A stretch of DNA of 43,174 nucleotides from Lachnospiraceae bacterium M18-1 (GCA_000403295.2 KE159605.1:1602484-1645657), one strand, 5' to 3'; counted from the stretch's first letter, positions 6,879 to 14,516 are shown. Translations and numbers: made by a program. The notes: generated from the letters alone by a model not told the origin.

Positions 6879-7038
6879 CGTCCCACCTCCTGAGCCACTC
6901 ACCAAAAGAAGATAATTCGCCGATCATAAATGTAAGGCGTGTACTCCGCCGCTGCCATTTCCGTTTATTCTTTGAAGCATTCCTGATTGCAATACTGGCA
7001 GTCAGATCCGCATAACCTTCGCTGTTTTTATATTTCAT
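6850..7038 (-). CDS. Small phage-type basic protein (62 residues)
   Basis: The ATG at 7038 has AAGGTGGAG 10 bases upstream and is preferred over the longer frame from 7110. The product starts MKYKNSEGYADLTASIAIRN, a sequence seen at the start of many short phage proteins near replication or packaging genes in Clostridiales, and is then very basic (KNKRKWQRRSTR). Function unknown; a nucleic-acid-binding role is only a guess from charge. Confidence 0.55.
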   Translation of the reverse strand: MKYKNSEGYADLTASIAIRNASKNKRKWQRRSTRLTFMIGELSSFGEWLRRWDGAKHRQINH

Positions 7039-7113
7039 GCTGCTTAAACTCCACCTTCCAAAAATGCCCCGGACAATCGGAGGAAAGAAAGCCCGGAGCA
7101 CCTTTATCAATAA

Positions 7114-7956
7114 TTAGACTGTTGCCACATTCTCCTGGTAACAAATAGCCTTGGCTTTATTATCCAGTACAAAAGCATCATAGCAGATCCGACCCTCTAC
7201 CAATGAACCACTGATACCCGGCGGATCCTGATGAATCTTATAATCTTCCAGTTTTGTAGGCGCTACCGTTGCGCATGGATGGGCGATCATAAATCCAAAA
7301 TTATCCGGAAGCCTGGAAGCCGGAACCTTGATCACGCTTGCCCCATCAATCATGGCGATAACACCTTTCACCCTCATTTCGTTGGCAATATCCGTCTCCA
7401 TGACGATATCTTTGCACTGCTTCATCAGCAGATAGACATCTGGCGTTACTGTGATAATGCGATTAGTCTCTGGCACTTCTGCATTATCTAATTCGGCGTT
7501 GCCCTTGATGATCTCCAGATAAATATTCTCTTTGGTCAGCGTGATAGCTCCCGGCTTATGTCCTGCCTTACTGCACATCACATTATACACATGAGAATCA
7601 ACTTCCGGGATGACAACTTCCCTCTGCTGCCTTGCCAGTGCGGACGCAGCTTGTAGCTGCTGCTTTGTCTCGTCAGTATCCAGCTTATCAATAGCGAATG
7701 TGAACGAGCGTTCTTTTTTCAGAGTCATTTCTTCCGTGGTAGCATCAAGCCCTTGGATCTGGCCATACCGGGAATTATTCTCACCTGTACCGGCCCTGTC
7801 GTAGTCGTTCATAGTTGCCGTAGTTACCTTATACACTTTAATAGTGTGCGCCCCTGTCCAGTCAAAATCATTGTTTGTCAGGAGCGACTTTTTACTTTCC
7901 GCTGTAAATTTTTCATCAACATACGGTTCAAATTTTGTTGCTAACTGAATAGCCAT
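7114..7956 (-). CDS. Phage major capsid protein
   Basis: 280 residues, the normal size for a small HK97-fold coat protein. It starts MAIQLATKFEPYVDEKFTAE, has the conserved IKVYKVTTATMNDYDR and QGLDATTEEMTLKKERSFTF segments, a central IDKLDTDETKQQLQAA helix, and the C-terminal AHPCATVAPTKLEDYKIHQ plus GRICYDAFVLDNK strands typical of Firmicute coat proteins. GAGGTG precedes the ATG. The scaffold gene is directly upstream, as in phage capsid operons. No portal, protease or terminase gene is near, so the protein would need helper-phage packaging, or it is a relic. The frame is intact. Confidence 0.85.
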   Translation of the reverse strand: MAIQLATKFEPYVDEKFTAESKKSLLTNNDFDWTGAHTIKVYKVTTATMNDYDRAGTGENNSRYGQIQGLDATTEEMTLKKERSFTFAIDKLDTDETKQQLQAASALARQQREVVIPEVDSHVYNVMCSKAGHKPGAITLTKENIYLEIIKGNAELDNAEVPETNRIITVTPDVYLLMKQCKDIVMETDIANEMRVKGVIAMIDGASVIKVPASRLPDNFGFMIAHPCATVAPTKLEDYKIHQDPPGISGSLVEGRICYDAFVLDNKAKAICYQENVATV

Positions 7957-7970
7957 TTAATCACCTCATT

Positions 7971-8405
7971 TTATTTCAGCCCCATAGCTTCCCTGAATGG
8001 ATCCTTTGCATCATATTCATGAAAAGCCCCTTTTTCTATAGGACGGAATCCTTCATATTTATATTTCCCTGTAGCTTGTTCATTCTGTTCATTTTCTGCT
8101 GAACCATCTTTGAACCCTCTGGTATGTTCAATCACATCTATAGCAGCGGCCAGTGACTTTTCATCAGAATATTTTAGTACATCCGCCAGGCTTTTCGGCA
8201 GCCCACGCTCTGAAAGCAACTCCTTCGCCCTGATCCGCATTTCCCTCTGGTTCAATTCCTCTTCCCTTTTATTCAATGCAGATTCATTGCTTGCTTTTGC
8301 TTCCGCCAGCCTTTTGCTGACAATAGCATTTACCTGCTCTTGTGTAAAGGTCTTTTCCTGCTGTGTCTCCGGCGCAGTCCCGTTTGTGTTCTGATTATCC
8401 ATCAT
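7971..8405 (-). CDS. Capsid scaffold protein (DUF4355-like)
   Basis: 144 residues, highly charged and almost entirely coiled coil in the middle (EQVNAIVSKRLAEAKASNES, then REEELNQREMRIRAKELL), with a Gln/Asn/Thr-rich N-terminus and a C-terminal segment (FRPIEKGAFHEYDAKDPFRE) that likely touches the coat protein. Position and composition match the scaffold proteins that precede the major capsid gene in Firmicute phages. GGGAG precedes tandem ATG codons at 8405 and 8402. The next gene, 14 bases on, is the capsid gene. Confidence 0.8.
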   Translation of the reverse strand: MMDNQNTNGTAPETQQEKTFTQEQVNAIVSKRLAEAKASNESALNKREEELNQREMRIRAKELLSERGLPKSLADVLKYSDEKSLAAAIDVIEHTRGFKDGSAENEQNEQATGKYKYEGFRPIEKGAFHEYDAKDPFREAMGLK

Positions 8406-8455
8406 AATAAAATTCTCCCTTCCGTTTTACGTCCCAGGTGGACTATTTGCCAAAT

Positions 8456-8590
8456 AGAAAAAGGCATGGGAAACAACCAATAAATGATTATTTCCCATGC
8501 CCTGAATGCAGGACTAACACCTTCCGGTGCGGTACTCATGCCTTATCTATTTGCCCTCTACATTACCAGATGTGGTGGGTATAGTCAAGA
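8456..8590 (-). ncRNA. Structured intergenic RNA candidate upstream of the scaffold gene
   Basis: Minus-strand sequence between a small early gene and the scaffold gene folds into successive hairpins: CACC-GGAA-GGTG (GNRA loop), CCTG-CATT-CAGG, and an 11-bp stem GGCATGGGAAA/TTTCCCATGCC (8491-8501 with 8463-8473) followed by TTTTTCTATTT. TTGACT with a weak -10 lies at its 5' end. The last hairpin is a good terminator. The element could be an attenuator, a leader RNA or a packaging signal; I recognise no known RNA family. Confidence 0.4.
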
Positions 8591-8598
8591 GAATTCGC

Positions 8599-8766
8599 TT
8601 ATTTTGTGGATTTCTTCGGCATTGGTACCGTCAAAACCGTATGTAAAAAGCCGTCTTTCGGTGCAGTTTCTTTCACTTTGGTATCCGGAAACAGCCCTTT
8701 TACAGCATTCTCATGCTGCTTTTTCCTGCCCTGTTCGACCTCTGTATACGCAACTCTGATTTTCAC
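8599..8766 (-). CDS. Small hypothetical protein (55 residues)
   Basis: I chose GTG at 8766, with GAGG 9 bases upstream, over a GTG at 8781. The product starts VKIRVAYTEVEQGRKKQHEN and ends LTVPMPKKSTK. It is a short alpha/beta basic protein of the sort encoded in early regions of Firmicute phages. No family is recognised. It is the last gene before the terminator at 8463-8501. Confidence 0.55.
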   Translation of the reverse strand: MKIRVAYTEVEQGRKKQHENAVKGLFPDTKVKETAPKDGFLHTVLTVPMPKKSTK

Positions 8767-8830
8767 CTTACAATTCCTCACTTTCTCAAATTTCTTTGAT
8801 ATATGACCGTTATATGAAGTCTGGACAGTG

Positions 8831-8923
8831 TTATTTCCCCAGCAATGCCTTTAAATGGAAATATACCAGCCTGATTTTCCTTTCGTCCGCTTCATCCAGC
8901 CACTTGATGATCTGTTTTTTCAT
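8831..8923 (-). CDS. Very small phage-type protein (30 residues)
   Basis: The frame reads MKKQIIKWLDEADERKIRLV and ends LKALLGK; AAAGGTG precedes the ATG by 7 bases. The short amphipathic helix with the DEADERKIRLVY core is a recurring tiny ORF in Lachnospiraceae phages and islands, of unknown role. Its close spacing to neighbours on both sides (18 and 64 bases) supports translation. Confidence 0.55.
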   Translation of the reverse strand: MKKQIIKWLDEADERKIRLVYFHLKALLGK

Positions 8924-8941
8924 GGTCTATCACCTTTCTTA

Positions 8942-9112
8942 TCACCCGATAAAATCTGTTTTCCTGATAGTTTCTTCCAGCGTGTACACCGCTTCCTTAA
9001 CATCATCCAGAGAATCAACCAAGTCATGCAGCCTAGCGACAGCACATTCCTCTTCCTGGAACCACGCACACTCTATTTCGCATTCTTCCTTAGTCATTGG
9101 ACACAATACCAT
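8942..9112 (-). CDS. Small Cys-containing acidic protein (56 residues)
   Basis: The frame starts MVLCPMTKEECEIECAWFQE at 9112, with AGGTGA 7 bases upstream. Four cysteines lie in the first 23 residues (4, 11, 15, 23), a possible metal-binding cluster. The rest is an acidic coiled helix (LHDLVDSLDDVKEAVYTLEE). No family is recognised. It lies in the small-gene cluster after the primase gene. Confidence 0.5.
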   Translation of the reverse strand: MVLCPMTKEECEIECAWFQEEECAVARLHDLVDSLDDVKEAVYTLEETIRKTDFIG

Positions 9113-9154
9113 AATTTCTCACCTACCTTTCTTCTGTCCATATGTCCTTATAAA

Positions 9155-9245
9155 TATATAAATTTAATTACTTTTTCTATATAGAAATTTTTTTCTAAAA
9201 AATTTTTTCTCTTATGCGATAAAAAGAAAATCATCATTTCAGAGG
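9155..9245. other. Very AT-rich stretch after the primase gene (possible origin)
   Basis: About 90 bases, mostly A and T, with the palindrome TTCTATATAGAA (9175-9186) and runs of T6-T7. It directly follows the stop of the primase-helicase gene. AT-rich unwinding regions next to the replication gene are usual in satellites, but I see no clear iterons, so the assignment is weak. Confidence 0.25.
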
Positions 9246-9259
9246 GACAAATGGACAAA

Positions 9260-11224
9260 CTATTTTTTTCTAAACATGGGGATTCTTACACCACCTACCC
9301 TATGCCTATAAGTTTCAAAACCGTATTTGTTGCAAATTGTCCTTGAAAAGTCTTTTTGCGCTTTAGGGTTCTCCCCGATGTTGATGCAGTATGAGTGATA
9401 ATCCGGGTATAACCCTTTAGTAAAACCTTCCTTGATAGGCTCACGCAACAAATACTCTTCATCAAACTTCGATTCTTGAATCCAACGAATGACATTATCG
9501 TTATCACTCACAAATTTATTCAAGGCTTTCCTGCTATCCCTTGTAGTAATAAATCCTTTATTTGCTATCAGGCTTTTATATCCAGTGAGGGCTTTATTGA
9601 GCAACGTCGACATACATTCATCTGTTATCAGCTTTTCGAAAAGTTCTGGATCATGTTCCGGTGTCCCTTCTCTGAAAACATGTTTAAATTCAAATATCAC
9701 AAGCCGTCTTTCAATCCCCTCAAAATCATTTGAAAAATCTGGATATTCATTCATGCCGAAAATCATTTTCCCAGTGAATACATATGTAAAATCTGGCTTA
9801 TACTTCTGGCTGATAGTTACATGGCTCCCATCTGCAAGCATTTTAAATATGTCAGATGAAAGCACTTTCGTTTTCTTTAAATCAGAAAAAATATTTGCCA
9901 CCTTGTTTACAATGGACGCAAGCCCAAAAGGCTTGTTCATATCACTTAGCTGTATTGTTGATATATTTTCTTCACCACAGAAAGCGACTATCAGCTTCAA
10001 AACAGTTGATTTTCCTGTTGACGGTACACCAATAAAGAAAAATATTTTCTGGTAGTTCACATGATTCATCAACAGATAACCTAATACCTGATAGAAAAGT
10101 TCAATCTGCTTTGAATCTCCATTGAACCATATTTTCAAAGCATCATCCAGTATCTTGCTTTCAGCATCCGGATCATAAATTGCCTTAAATTGTTTAAAAG
10201 TAATCCTTTCTTTGGAATGCGGCAGCAGTTCCACATTTCCAGCATCATCAAATTTTAAGATGCCATTCTTTACATTTACCGTTCCATCATCTTTTGGATA
10301 CTCTGTATATGTCAGCCCTTTGATATGACGAACAACTTCTTTTTCAAAATTGCTGTTCAATTTTGGATGATTGACCGTCAGATAATTTGTGATTCTACCA
10401 TCTGAAAACGGCTTATATACACCATTTTCATAAGTATAAAAACACCCATTTACAGTGATCAGGTCAAAACGTTCTATAACTTCTTTAGCAACATCCGCAT
10501 GACTCAGGCTTTTATCTTTCTGATTTCTCTCATTCTCTGCCAGCTTTTCAAAAGTCTTATCATTCAGAATCTGGCTGTTGAGCAGATCGTCCGGTATGGG
10601 CTTATCAAAAATATACTGGTTCATCAACCTGACAATCTCAAATGCCTGTTCTGCAGTATAGCCTTTATTCACCAAATGGAATAAATAAGCACCTAAAGCC
10701 TGTGTTCTCTCACCTTCTGGAAAGTCAATTTTAAATGGCTTATCCATGTTCTTCTGTAATGGATACAGGAACGATGGTAATTCGTCTATATCTTCATTAT
10801 GAAGAGAACCCTTAAAGAATTGCCGTTCTATCCCATTTATGCGCAATGGTATATGATCATCAGATGCAGGAAACTTCCATTCTAACTTTATCCCTATCGG
10901 GCAGATCCAGTTTATCTTGTTTTTCTGTTCCATCCCTACAGGCAGACGGAAAAATAAATGTTTCCCATGCTCTGTACTGATGCCGTTATATTTGATGCCT
11001 AATTCATCCAGTATCGTTATAACAGTTTCGCTCCTGGGATTCCCATGAACAGGATTTTCCAGTTTCCCAGTCTTGTGATTATAGTCATCAATATCTACTT
11101 TCAAGAACCCCGGCGAATATGACACGCCATAATCACCTTTTCTTGGTGGCCTGTCTGAATACTGGCGGCTGTCCTTTGTTCCTGCCGGATGCTTACCATT
11201 GAATCTTACATATTTTAGTTTCAT
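9260..11224 (-). CDS. Primase-helicase (AEP primase domain plus D5/P4-type helicase)
   Basis: 654 residues. The N-terminal region carries archaeo-eukaryotic primase motifs: VDIDD (residues 43-47, the catalytic acidic pair) and STEHGKHLFF (83-92, with the conserved His). A linker with a D5-N-like part (DGTVNVKNGILKFD) follows. The SF3-type helicase has Walker A GVPSTGKST near residue 400, the acidic B/sensor region (ANIFSDLKKTKVL), and YPDFSNDFEGIERRLVIFEF. The C-terminus is a D5-type winged region. It would prime and unwind the element's own origin. Its start lies 6 bases after the XRE stop; AGGAG is rather far (about 14 bases) from the ATG. Length is normal and the frame intact. Confidence 0.85.
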   Translation of the reverse strand: MKLKYVRFNGKHPAGTKDSRQYSDRPPRKGDYGVSYSPGFLKVDIDDYNHKTGKLENPVHGNPRSETVITILDELGIKYNGISTEHGKHLFFRLPVGMEQKNKINWICPIGIKLEWKFPASDDHIPLRINGIERQFFKGSLHNEDIDELPSFLYPLQKNMDKPFKIDFPEGERTQALGAYLFHLVNKGYTAEQAFEIVRLMNQYIFDKPIPDDLLNSQILNDKTFEKLAENERNQKDKSLSHADVAKEVIERFDLITVNGCFYTYENGVYKPFSDGRITNYLTVNHPKLNSNFEKEVVRHIKGLTYTEYPKDDGTVNVKNGILKFDDAGNVELLPHSKERITFKQFKAIYDPDAESKILDDALKIWFNGDSKQIELFYQVLGYLLMNHVNYQKIFFFIGVPSTGKSTVLKLIVAFCGEENISTIQLSDMNKPFGLASIVNKVANIFSDLKKTKVLSSDIFKMLADGSHVTISQKYKPDFTYVFTGKMIFGMNEYPDFSNDFEGIERRLVIFEFKHVFREGTPEHDPELFEKLITDECMSTLLNKALTGYKSLIANKGFITTRDSRKALNKFVSDNDNVIRWIQESKFDEEYLLREPIKEGFTKGLYPDYHSYCINIGENPKAQKDFSRTICNKYGFETYRHRVGGVRIPMFRKK

Positions 11225-11230
11225 TTTTTT

Positions 11231-11617
11231 TTACATTTCTCCTTCCAGATCAATCAGATTTTCAACTGGCACGTTCAGAGCCTTGGCAATCTTGCCTACT
11301 GTTATTGGTTTTACTTTTTTACCAGTAATCGCATTCATGGTCGCTGCTTTTGACAATCCTGACTTCTCTATTAATTCCTTAGCTGTCATGCATGCCGTAG
11401 CCAGAGCAATCTGTAATTTCTGTTTGTTAATCTTCATGTCTTCACCTTCCTTTTCCTGCTGCAATAGGGCATCGTCTAAAGTATCCAGAAGGGCGATAGC
11501 TTCTTCAAATCTGCACTGGCAGATCAGGGCTTCCGCTTCCTGTTCAACCTGTGTCCTGCGGTCAAGTTCTTCCTGCATCTTCTTGATCTCTTCGATTTTC
11601 CTGTCTATCCTCTTCAT
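11231..11617 (-). CDS. XRE-family regulator with N-terminal coiled coil
   Basis: The DNA-binding part is the last 68 residues (from MKINKQKLQIALATACMTAK), a Cro/CI-type helix-turn-helix with AKELIEKSGLSKAATMNAIT and GKIAKALNVPVENLIDLEGE. The frame is open upstream to an ATG at 11617, which adds 60 charged, coiled-coil residues (RIDRKIEEIKKMQEELDRRT). An internal ATG at 11437 has a very good site (AAGGAAGGTG), so either a fusion or two nested products are made. It faces away from the integrase across a 64-base gap, as a satellite or prophage master regulator would, and precedes the primase gene. Confidence 0.75.
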   Translation of the reverse strand: MKRIDRKIEEIKKMQEELDRRTQVEQEAEALICQCRFEEAIALLDTLDDALLQQEKEGEDMKINKQKLQIALATACMTAKELIEKSGLSKAATMNAITGKKVKPITVGKIAKALNVPVENLIDLEGEM

Positions 11618-11681
11618 AGGTTCTCTCTCCCTTCCAATACTTCCACACGCCCGGCAGCGTAAGGAAAGGGGATCGTTATTT

Positions 11682-12740
11682 ATGAAATTACCAAACGGTT
11701 TCGGCTCTGTCCATAAGTTACCGGGCAACAGGCGTAATCCCTGGAGGGCAAGGAAGACCAATGGATGGGATGTGAATCCAGAGACAGGGGCCTGTAAGCA
11801 GCAGTATGTCACTATCGGATATTATCCAACACAAAAAGAAGCGCTGCAGGCTCTGGCGAAATACAACGCTAATCCTTATGATCTTTCTGCCAGCACGATC
11901 ACTTTTGAAGAGGTCTATGCCAAGTGGTCAGAAGAGCATTTTAAAACTATTGGAGCATCCGGACAACGTGGGTGGAAAAGCGCATTCAACTATTGTGAAC
12001 CCCTTCATCAGATGCGTATGAGGGATATCCGGGTGAATCATCTGGAACAGACTATCAAAGATGCTCAGGTAGGTGATAATACCAAAGGAAGGATGAAAAG
12101 TCTGTTCAACCTGATGTATAAATACGCCATAAAGCATGAGATTGTAGATAAAAATTATGCACAACTCTGTGACAGTATCAAAAAACCAAAACCGGAAATT
12201 GTCCGGATTCCATTTTCTGATCCGGAGATTCAAAAGCTATGGGACAATATCCAGATACCTTTCGCAGACATGGTTTTAATTGGCATATATACGGGATTTC
12301 GTCCCCAGGAATTGGCCATACTGCAGATTGATGATATTGATCTGGAACAGGGAACCATTACCGGAGGTTTGAAAACAGATGCCGGAAAGAATAGACTTGT
12401 CCCCATCCATCCCCGGATCAGAGAACTGGTTCAGAAAAATTATGATCATGCTAAGGAAATGCATAGTTACCGTCTCTTTAATGACAAGAATAGCCGGCGT
12501 GGTACATTCCTAAATTATGACAAATATAAGGTACGGTTCAACAAAGTAATGAACCGATTGAACATGAATCATAAACCACATGATACCCGGCACTCTTTCA
12601 TTACAATGGCAAAAGCCGCAGATGTGAATGACTACATTCTAAAATTAATTGTTGGCCATGCCGTTGAGGATATCACTGAAAAAATATATACCCTTAGAAA
12701 GATCGAAGACCTGCATCGTGAAATCCAGAAAATCAAATAA
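11682..12740 (+). CDS. Tyrosine recombinase (integrase)
   Basis: The start is the ATG at 11682 (AAGGAAAGGGG upstream), giving 352 residues; the frame is open further upstream, but that part overlaps the XRE gene antisense. The N-terminus is an AP2-like arm-binding domain (NGFGSVHKLPGNRRNPWRAR, YVTIGYYPTQKEALQALA). A SAM-like core-binding domain follows, then the catalytic domain with R207 (TGFRPQE), a Lys in GGLKTDAGKNR, H300-xx-R303 (HDTRH), H326 (VGHAVED) and nucleophile Y336. All catalytic residues are present, so it should be active. Downstream are a terminator and repeated TTGTGTATTA sites. Confidence 0.92.
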   Translation: MKLPNGFGSVHKLPGNRRNPWRARKTNGWDVNPETGACKQQYVTIGYYPTQKEALQALAKYNANPYDLSASTITFEEVYAKWSEEHFKTIGASGQRGWKSAFNYCEPLHQMRMRDIRVNHLEQTIKDAQVGDNTKGRMKSLFNLMYKYAIKHEIVDKNYAQLCDSIKKPKPEIVRIPFSDPEIQKLWDNIQIPFADMVLIGIYTGFRPQELAILQIDDIDLEQGTITGGLKTDAGKNRLVPIHPRIRELVQKNYDHAKEMHSYRLFNDKNSRRGTFLNYDKYKVRFNKVMNRLNMNHKPHDTRHSFITMAKAADVNDYILKLIVGHAVEDITEKIYTLRKIEDLHREIQKIK

Positions 12741-12747
12741 GAGAAAA

Positions 12748-12793
12748 GGCTATACCGGAACCATTCATCTTGATTTCAGTATAGCTCTTTTTA
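12748..12793 (+). terminator. Terminator of the integrase gene
   Basis: GGCTATAC (12748-12755) pairs with GTATAGCT (12779-12786, one G-T pair). The long 23-base loop is followed by CTTTTT. Confidence 0.6.
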
Positions 12794-12802
12794 CTGTTTA
12801 CA

Positions 12803-12824
12803 TTTGTGTATTACTTGTGTATTA
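12803..12824 (+). repeat. Direct repeats beside the integrase (candidate attachment/arm sites)
   Basis: TTGTGTATTA occurs twice in tandem (12804-12813 and 12815-12824) and once more at 5241-5250 in the same orientation. This arrangement fits integrase arm-binding sites flanking both ends of an element. A second candidate core, CCTTGATTTTA, occurs at 457-467 and 12872-12882. Confidence 0.4.
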
Positions 12825-12932
12825 TGTGCATCATCTAACGCCATTTTACGCCGTTTTAGATTTTGAACAATCCTTGATTTTACGCTATTCTTTAAAATTA
12901 TCACGAATAGTCTGTTATCTATAAATAGACTG

Positions 12933-12961
12933 TTGACAAAGTTTTATAAGCAACATATAAT
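12933..12961 (+). promoter_or_regulatory. Promoter of the tetR gene
   Basis: Consensus TTGACA (12933-12938) and TATAAT (12956-12961) lie exactly 17 bases apart. The operator begins within the -10 box. Confidence 0.85.
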
Positions 12962-12984
12962 GACTATATAAACATAATCAGTCA
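12961..12984. promoter_or_regulatory. TetR operator 1 (autoregulation)
   Basis: TGACT and AGTCA half-sites are separated by 14 bases that start ATATA. The site covers the end of the -10 box and the transcription start. The same pattern recurs before the ABC genes at 13628, which supports recognition by the TetR protein encoded between them. Confidence 0.65.
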
Positions 12985-13000
12985 AATAGGAGGCATTAAA

Positions 13001-13588
13001 ATGCCAAAGAGCTATTCCGAACAGGAACGAGAATATATCAGAAAGCGATTAAAAGAAGAAGCGGCAAAATGCCTTGCGAGGTATGGCGTCCGCCGCACAA
13101 CGGTCGATGAAATCGTGAAACGGGTTAATATTCCGAAAGGAACTTTCTATCTCTTTTATAAGTCAAAAGAATTACTCTTGTTTGAAGTCATTCAAGAACA
13201 GCAGGAACATGTCAATCGTGAGTTGTTTCAAACCATTGCTGGCATTGCTAATACGGAGTTTTCAGCGAAAATGCTGACCGATGTGATATTTGAATACTAT
13301 AAGATGACAGAGAAAATGCTGATTTTGAAATTGATAGATGTTGGTGAAGTGGAATTGCTTATGCGTAAACTGCCACGGGAAATTGTGGAGGAGCATTTTC
13401 AGGACGATACAGATACGATTGAAAAAATGCTTGCCCTGTTTCCTGTGAAAAAAGAAGTAGACATAAAGGTTCTCAGTGCCGCATTCCACGCAATTTATTT
13501 TGCAACACTGCATAAAGCAGAGATTGGTGAACAGTATAATGAGGCATTGTATTCTTTGATTTATGGCATTGTAACACAAATTATTTAA
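13001..13588 (+). CDS. TetR-family transcriptional regulator
   Basis: 195 residues. The N-terminal TetR helix-turn-helix is clear: KCLARYGVRRTTVDEIVKRV then NIPKGTFYLFYKSKELLLFE (about residues 25-64). The remainder is an all-helical ligand and dimer domain without close similarity to a named subfamily that I can recall. AGGAGG lies 8 bases before the ATG. It precedes and is co-oriented with an ABC exporter operon. Matching palindromes over its own promoter and before the ABC genes suggest that it represses both until a substrate of the exporter binds. Confidence 0.9.
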   Translation: MPKSYSEQEREYIRKRLKEEAAKCLARYGVRRTTVDEIVKRVNIPKGTFYLFYKSKELLLFEVIQEQQEHVNRELFQTIAGIANTEFSAKMLTDVIFEYYKMTEKMLILKLIDVGEVELLMRKLPREIVEEHFQDDTDTIEKMLALFPVKKEVDIKVLSAAFHAIYFATLHKAEIGEQYNEALYSLIYGIVTQII

Positions 13589-13627
13589 AGAGTCTGGCAA
13601 CCAGCCAGACTTAAAACAGCATTTTAA

Positions 13628-13653
13628 TTGACTATATAGATCGATTAAGTCAA
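13628..13653. promoter_or_regulatory. TetR operator 2 (ABC exporter operon)
   Basis: TTGACT and AGTCAA half-sites are separated by 14 bases beginning ATATA, the same spacing and flank as operator 1. It lies 18 bases upstream of the ATPase start codon. No strong independent -35/-10 pair is obvious, so it may overlap a weak promoter or act as a roadblock. Confidence 0.65.
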
Positions 13654-13670
13654 ACAGTATGGAGGCAGGC

Positions 13671-14516
13671 ATGATCACTGTAGAAAATCTTTCGTTTAGT
13701 TACACGAAAAGTCCATTTATTTCTGGTATGAGTTTTTCCATTCCAAAGGGTGAAATCTTTGGATTTCTAGGACCCTCTGGGGCAGGAAAAAGCACATTAC
13801 AGAAGATTTTGATCGGAATGTTGCGTACATATCAAGGCTCTTGCTTAGTAAATGGCGTTGAGTGCAAAAATCGCACAAAACATTTCTATGAGAATATAGG
13901 GGTTGATTTTGAATTTTCAACAATGTATGAAAAGCTGACGGCAAAAGAGAATTTGCAATTTTTTTCATCATTATACGAAAAAAAGCCACGTCCAATAGAT
14001 GAACTTTTAAAAATGGCAGGTTTGGGACAGGATGCAGATAAGCGTGTAGCCGATTATTCAAAGGGAATGAAATCCCGCTTAAACTTCATAAAAGCATTGC
14101 TGCATGACCCACTCCTGCTCTGTCTTGACGAGCCGACCAGCGGGCTTGACCCCGCAAACAGCCGTATGATGAAAAATATGATTTTAGAGGAAAAGGCAAA
14201 AGGGAAAACCATTCTTTTGACGACGCATAATATGCAGGATGCAGCCGAGCTTTGCGACCGGGTAGCGTTTATTGTAAACGGTAAAATATGCGCCCTTGAC
14301 AGCCCGCACAATCTGATCATGTCAAAAGGTGCGGCAACCGTAACTTATACATGGATTGACGATGGGGAGCATAGCGCAAGCTGCCCTTTGGAGCAAATAT
14401 CTTCTGATGTGCGGCTGAAAAAACTAATCGCTGAAAACCATCTGCAATCCATCCATAGCAGTGAACCAACCTTAAATGACATTTTTATGGATATTACGGG
14501 GAGGACGCTGTTATGA
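13671..14516 (+). CDS. ABC transporter ATP-binding protein
   Basis: Start ATG at 13671 (GGAGG 6 bases upstream), 281 residues. Walker A is GPSGAGKST (about residue 37), the signature is degenerate (DYSKGMKSRL), Walker B is LLLCLDEPTSGLD, and the switch His is in TTHNMQDAA. The C-terminal extension of about 70 residues ends with EPTLNDIFMDITGR, the usual end of ABC-2 exporter ATPases that end with a 'tail' helix. It overlaps the permease gene by 4 bases (ATGA). With two permease subunits it should form a drug or lipid exporter; the substrate is unknown. Confidence 0.92.
   Translation: MITVENLSFSYTKSPFISGMSFSIPKGEIFGFLGPSGAGKSTLQKILIGMLRTYQGSCLVNGVECKNRTKHFYENIGVDFEFSTMYEKLTAKENLQFFSSLYEKKPRPIDELLKMAGLGQDADKRVADYSKGMKSRLNFIKALLHDPLLLCLDEPTSGLDPANSRMMKNMILEEKAKGKTILLTTHNMQDAAELCDRVAFIVNGKICALDSPHNLIMSKGAATVTYTWIDDGEHSASCPLEQISSDVRLKKLIAENHLQSIHSSEPTLNDIFMDITGRTLL

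Larger units (their letters stand above)
5240..12824. mobile_element. Phage-satellite-like integrated element (about 7.6 kb; boundaries inferred)
   Basis: The block holds an outward-facing tyrosine integrase at its right end, a divergent XRE regulator, a primase-helicase, small early genes, scaffold and major capsid genes, and an ArpU-like regulator. Terminase, portal, tail and lysis genes are absent. The layout (integrase and regulator divergent, primase next) is that of Gram-positive phage satellites, but a deleted prophage cannot be excluded. The limits rest on a 12-base direct repeat, TTTGTGTATTAC, at 5240 and 12803. Confidence 0.5.

Noticed and set aside
12841..12932. Small inverted repeats upstream of the tetR promoter as a third TetR operator
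   Set aside because: AGTCT/AGACT differs from the TGACT/AGTCA half-sites and has different spacing and flanks.
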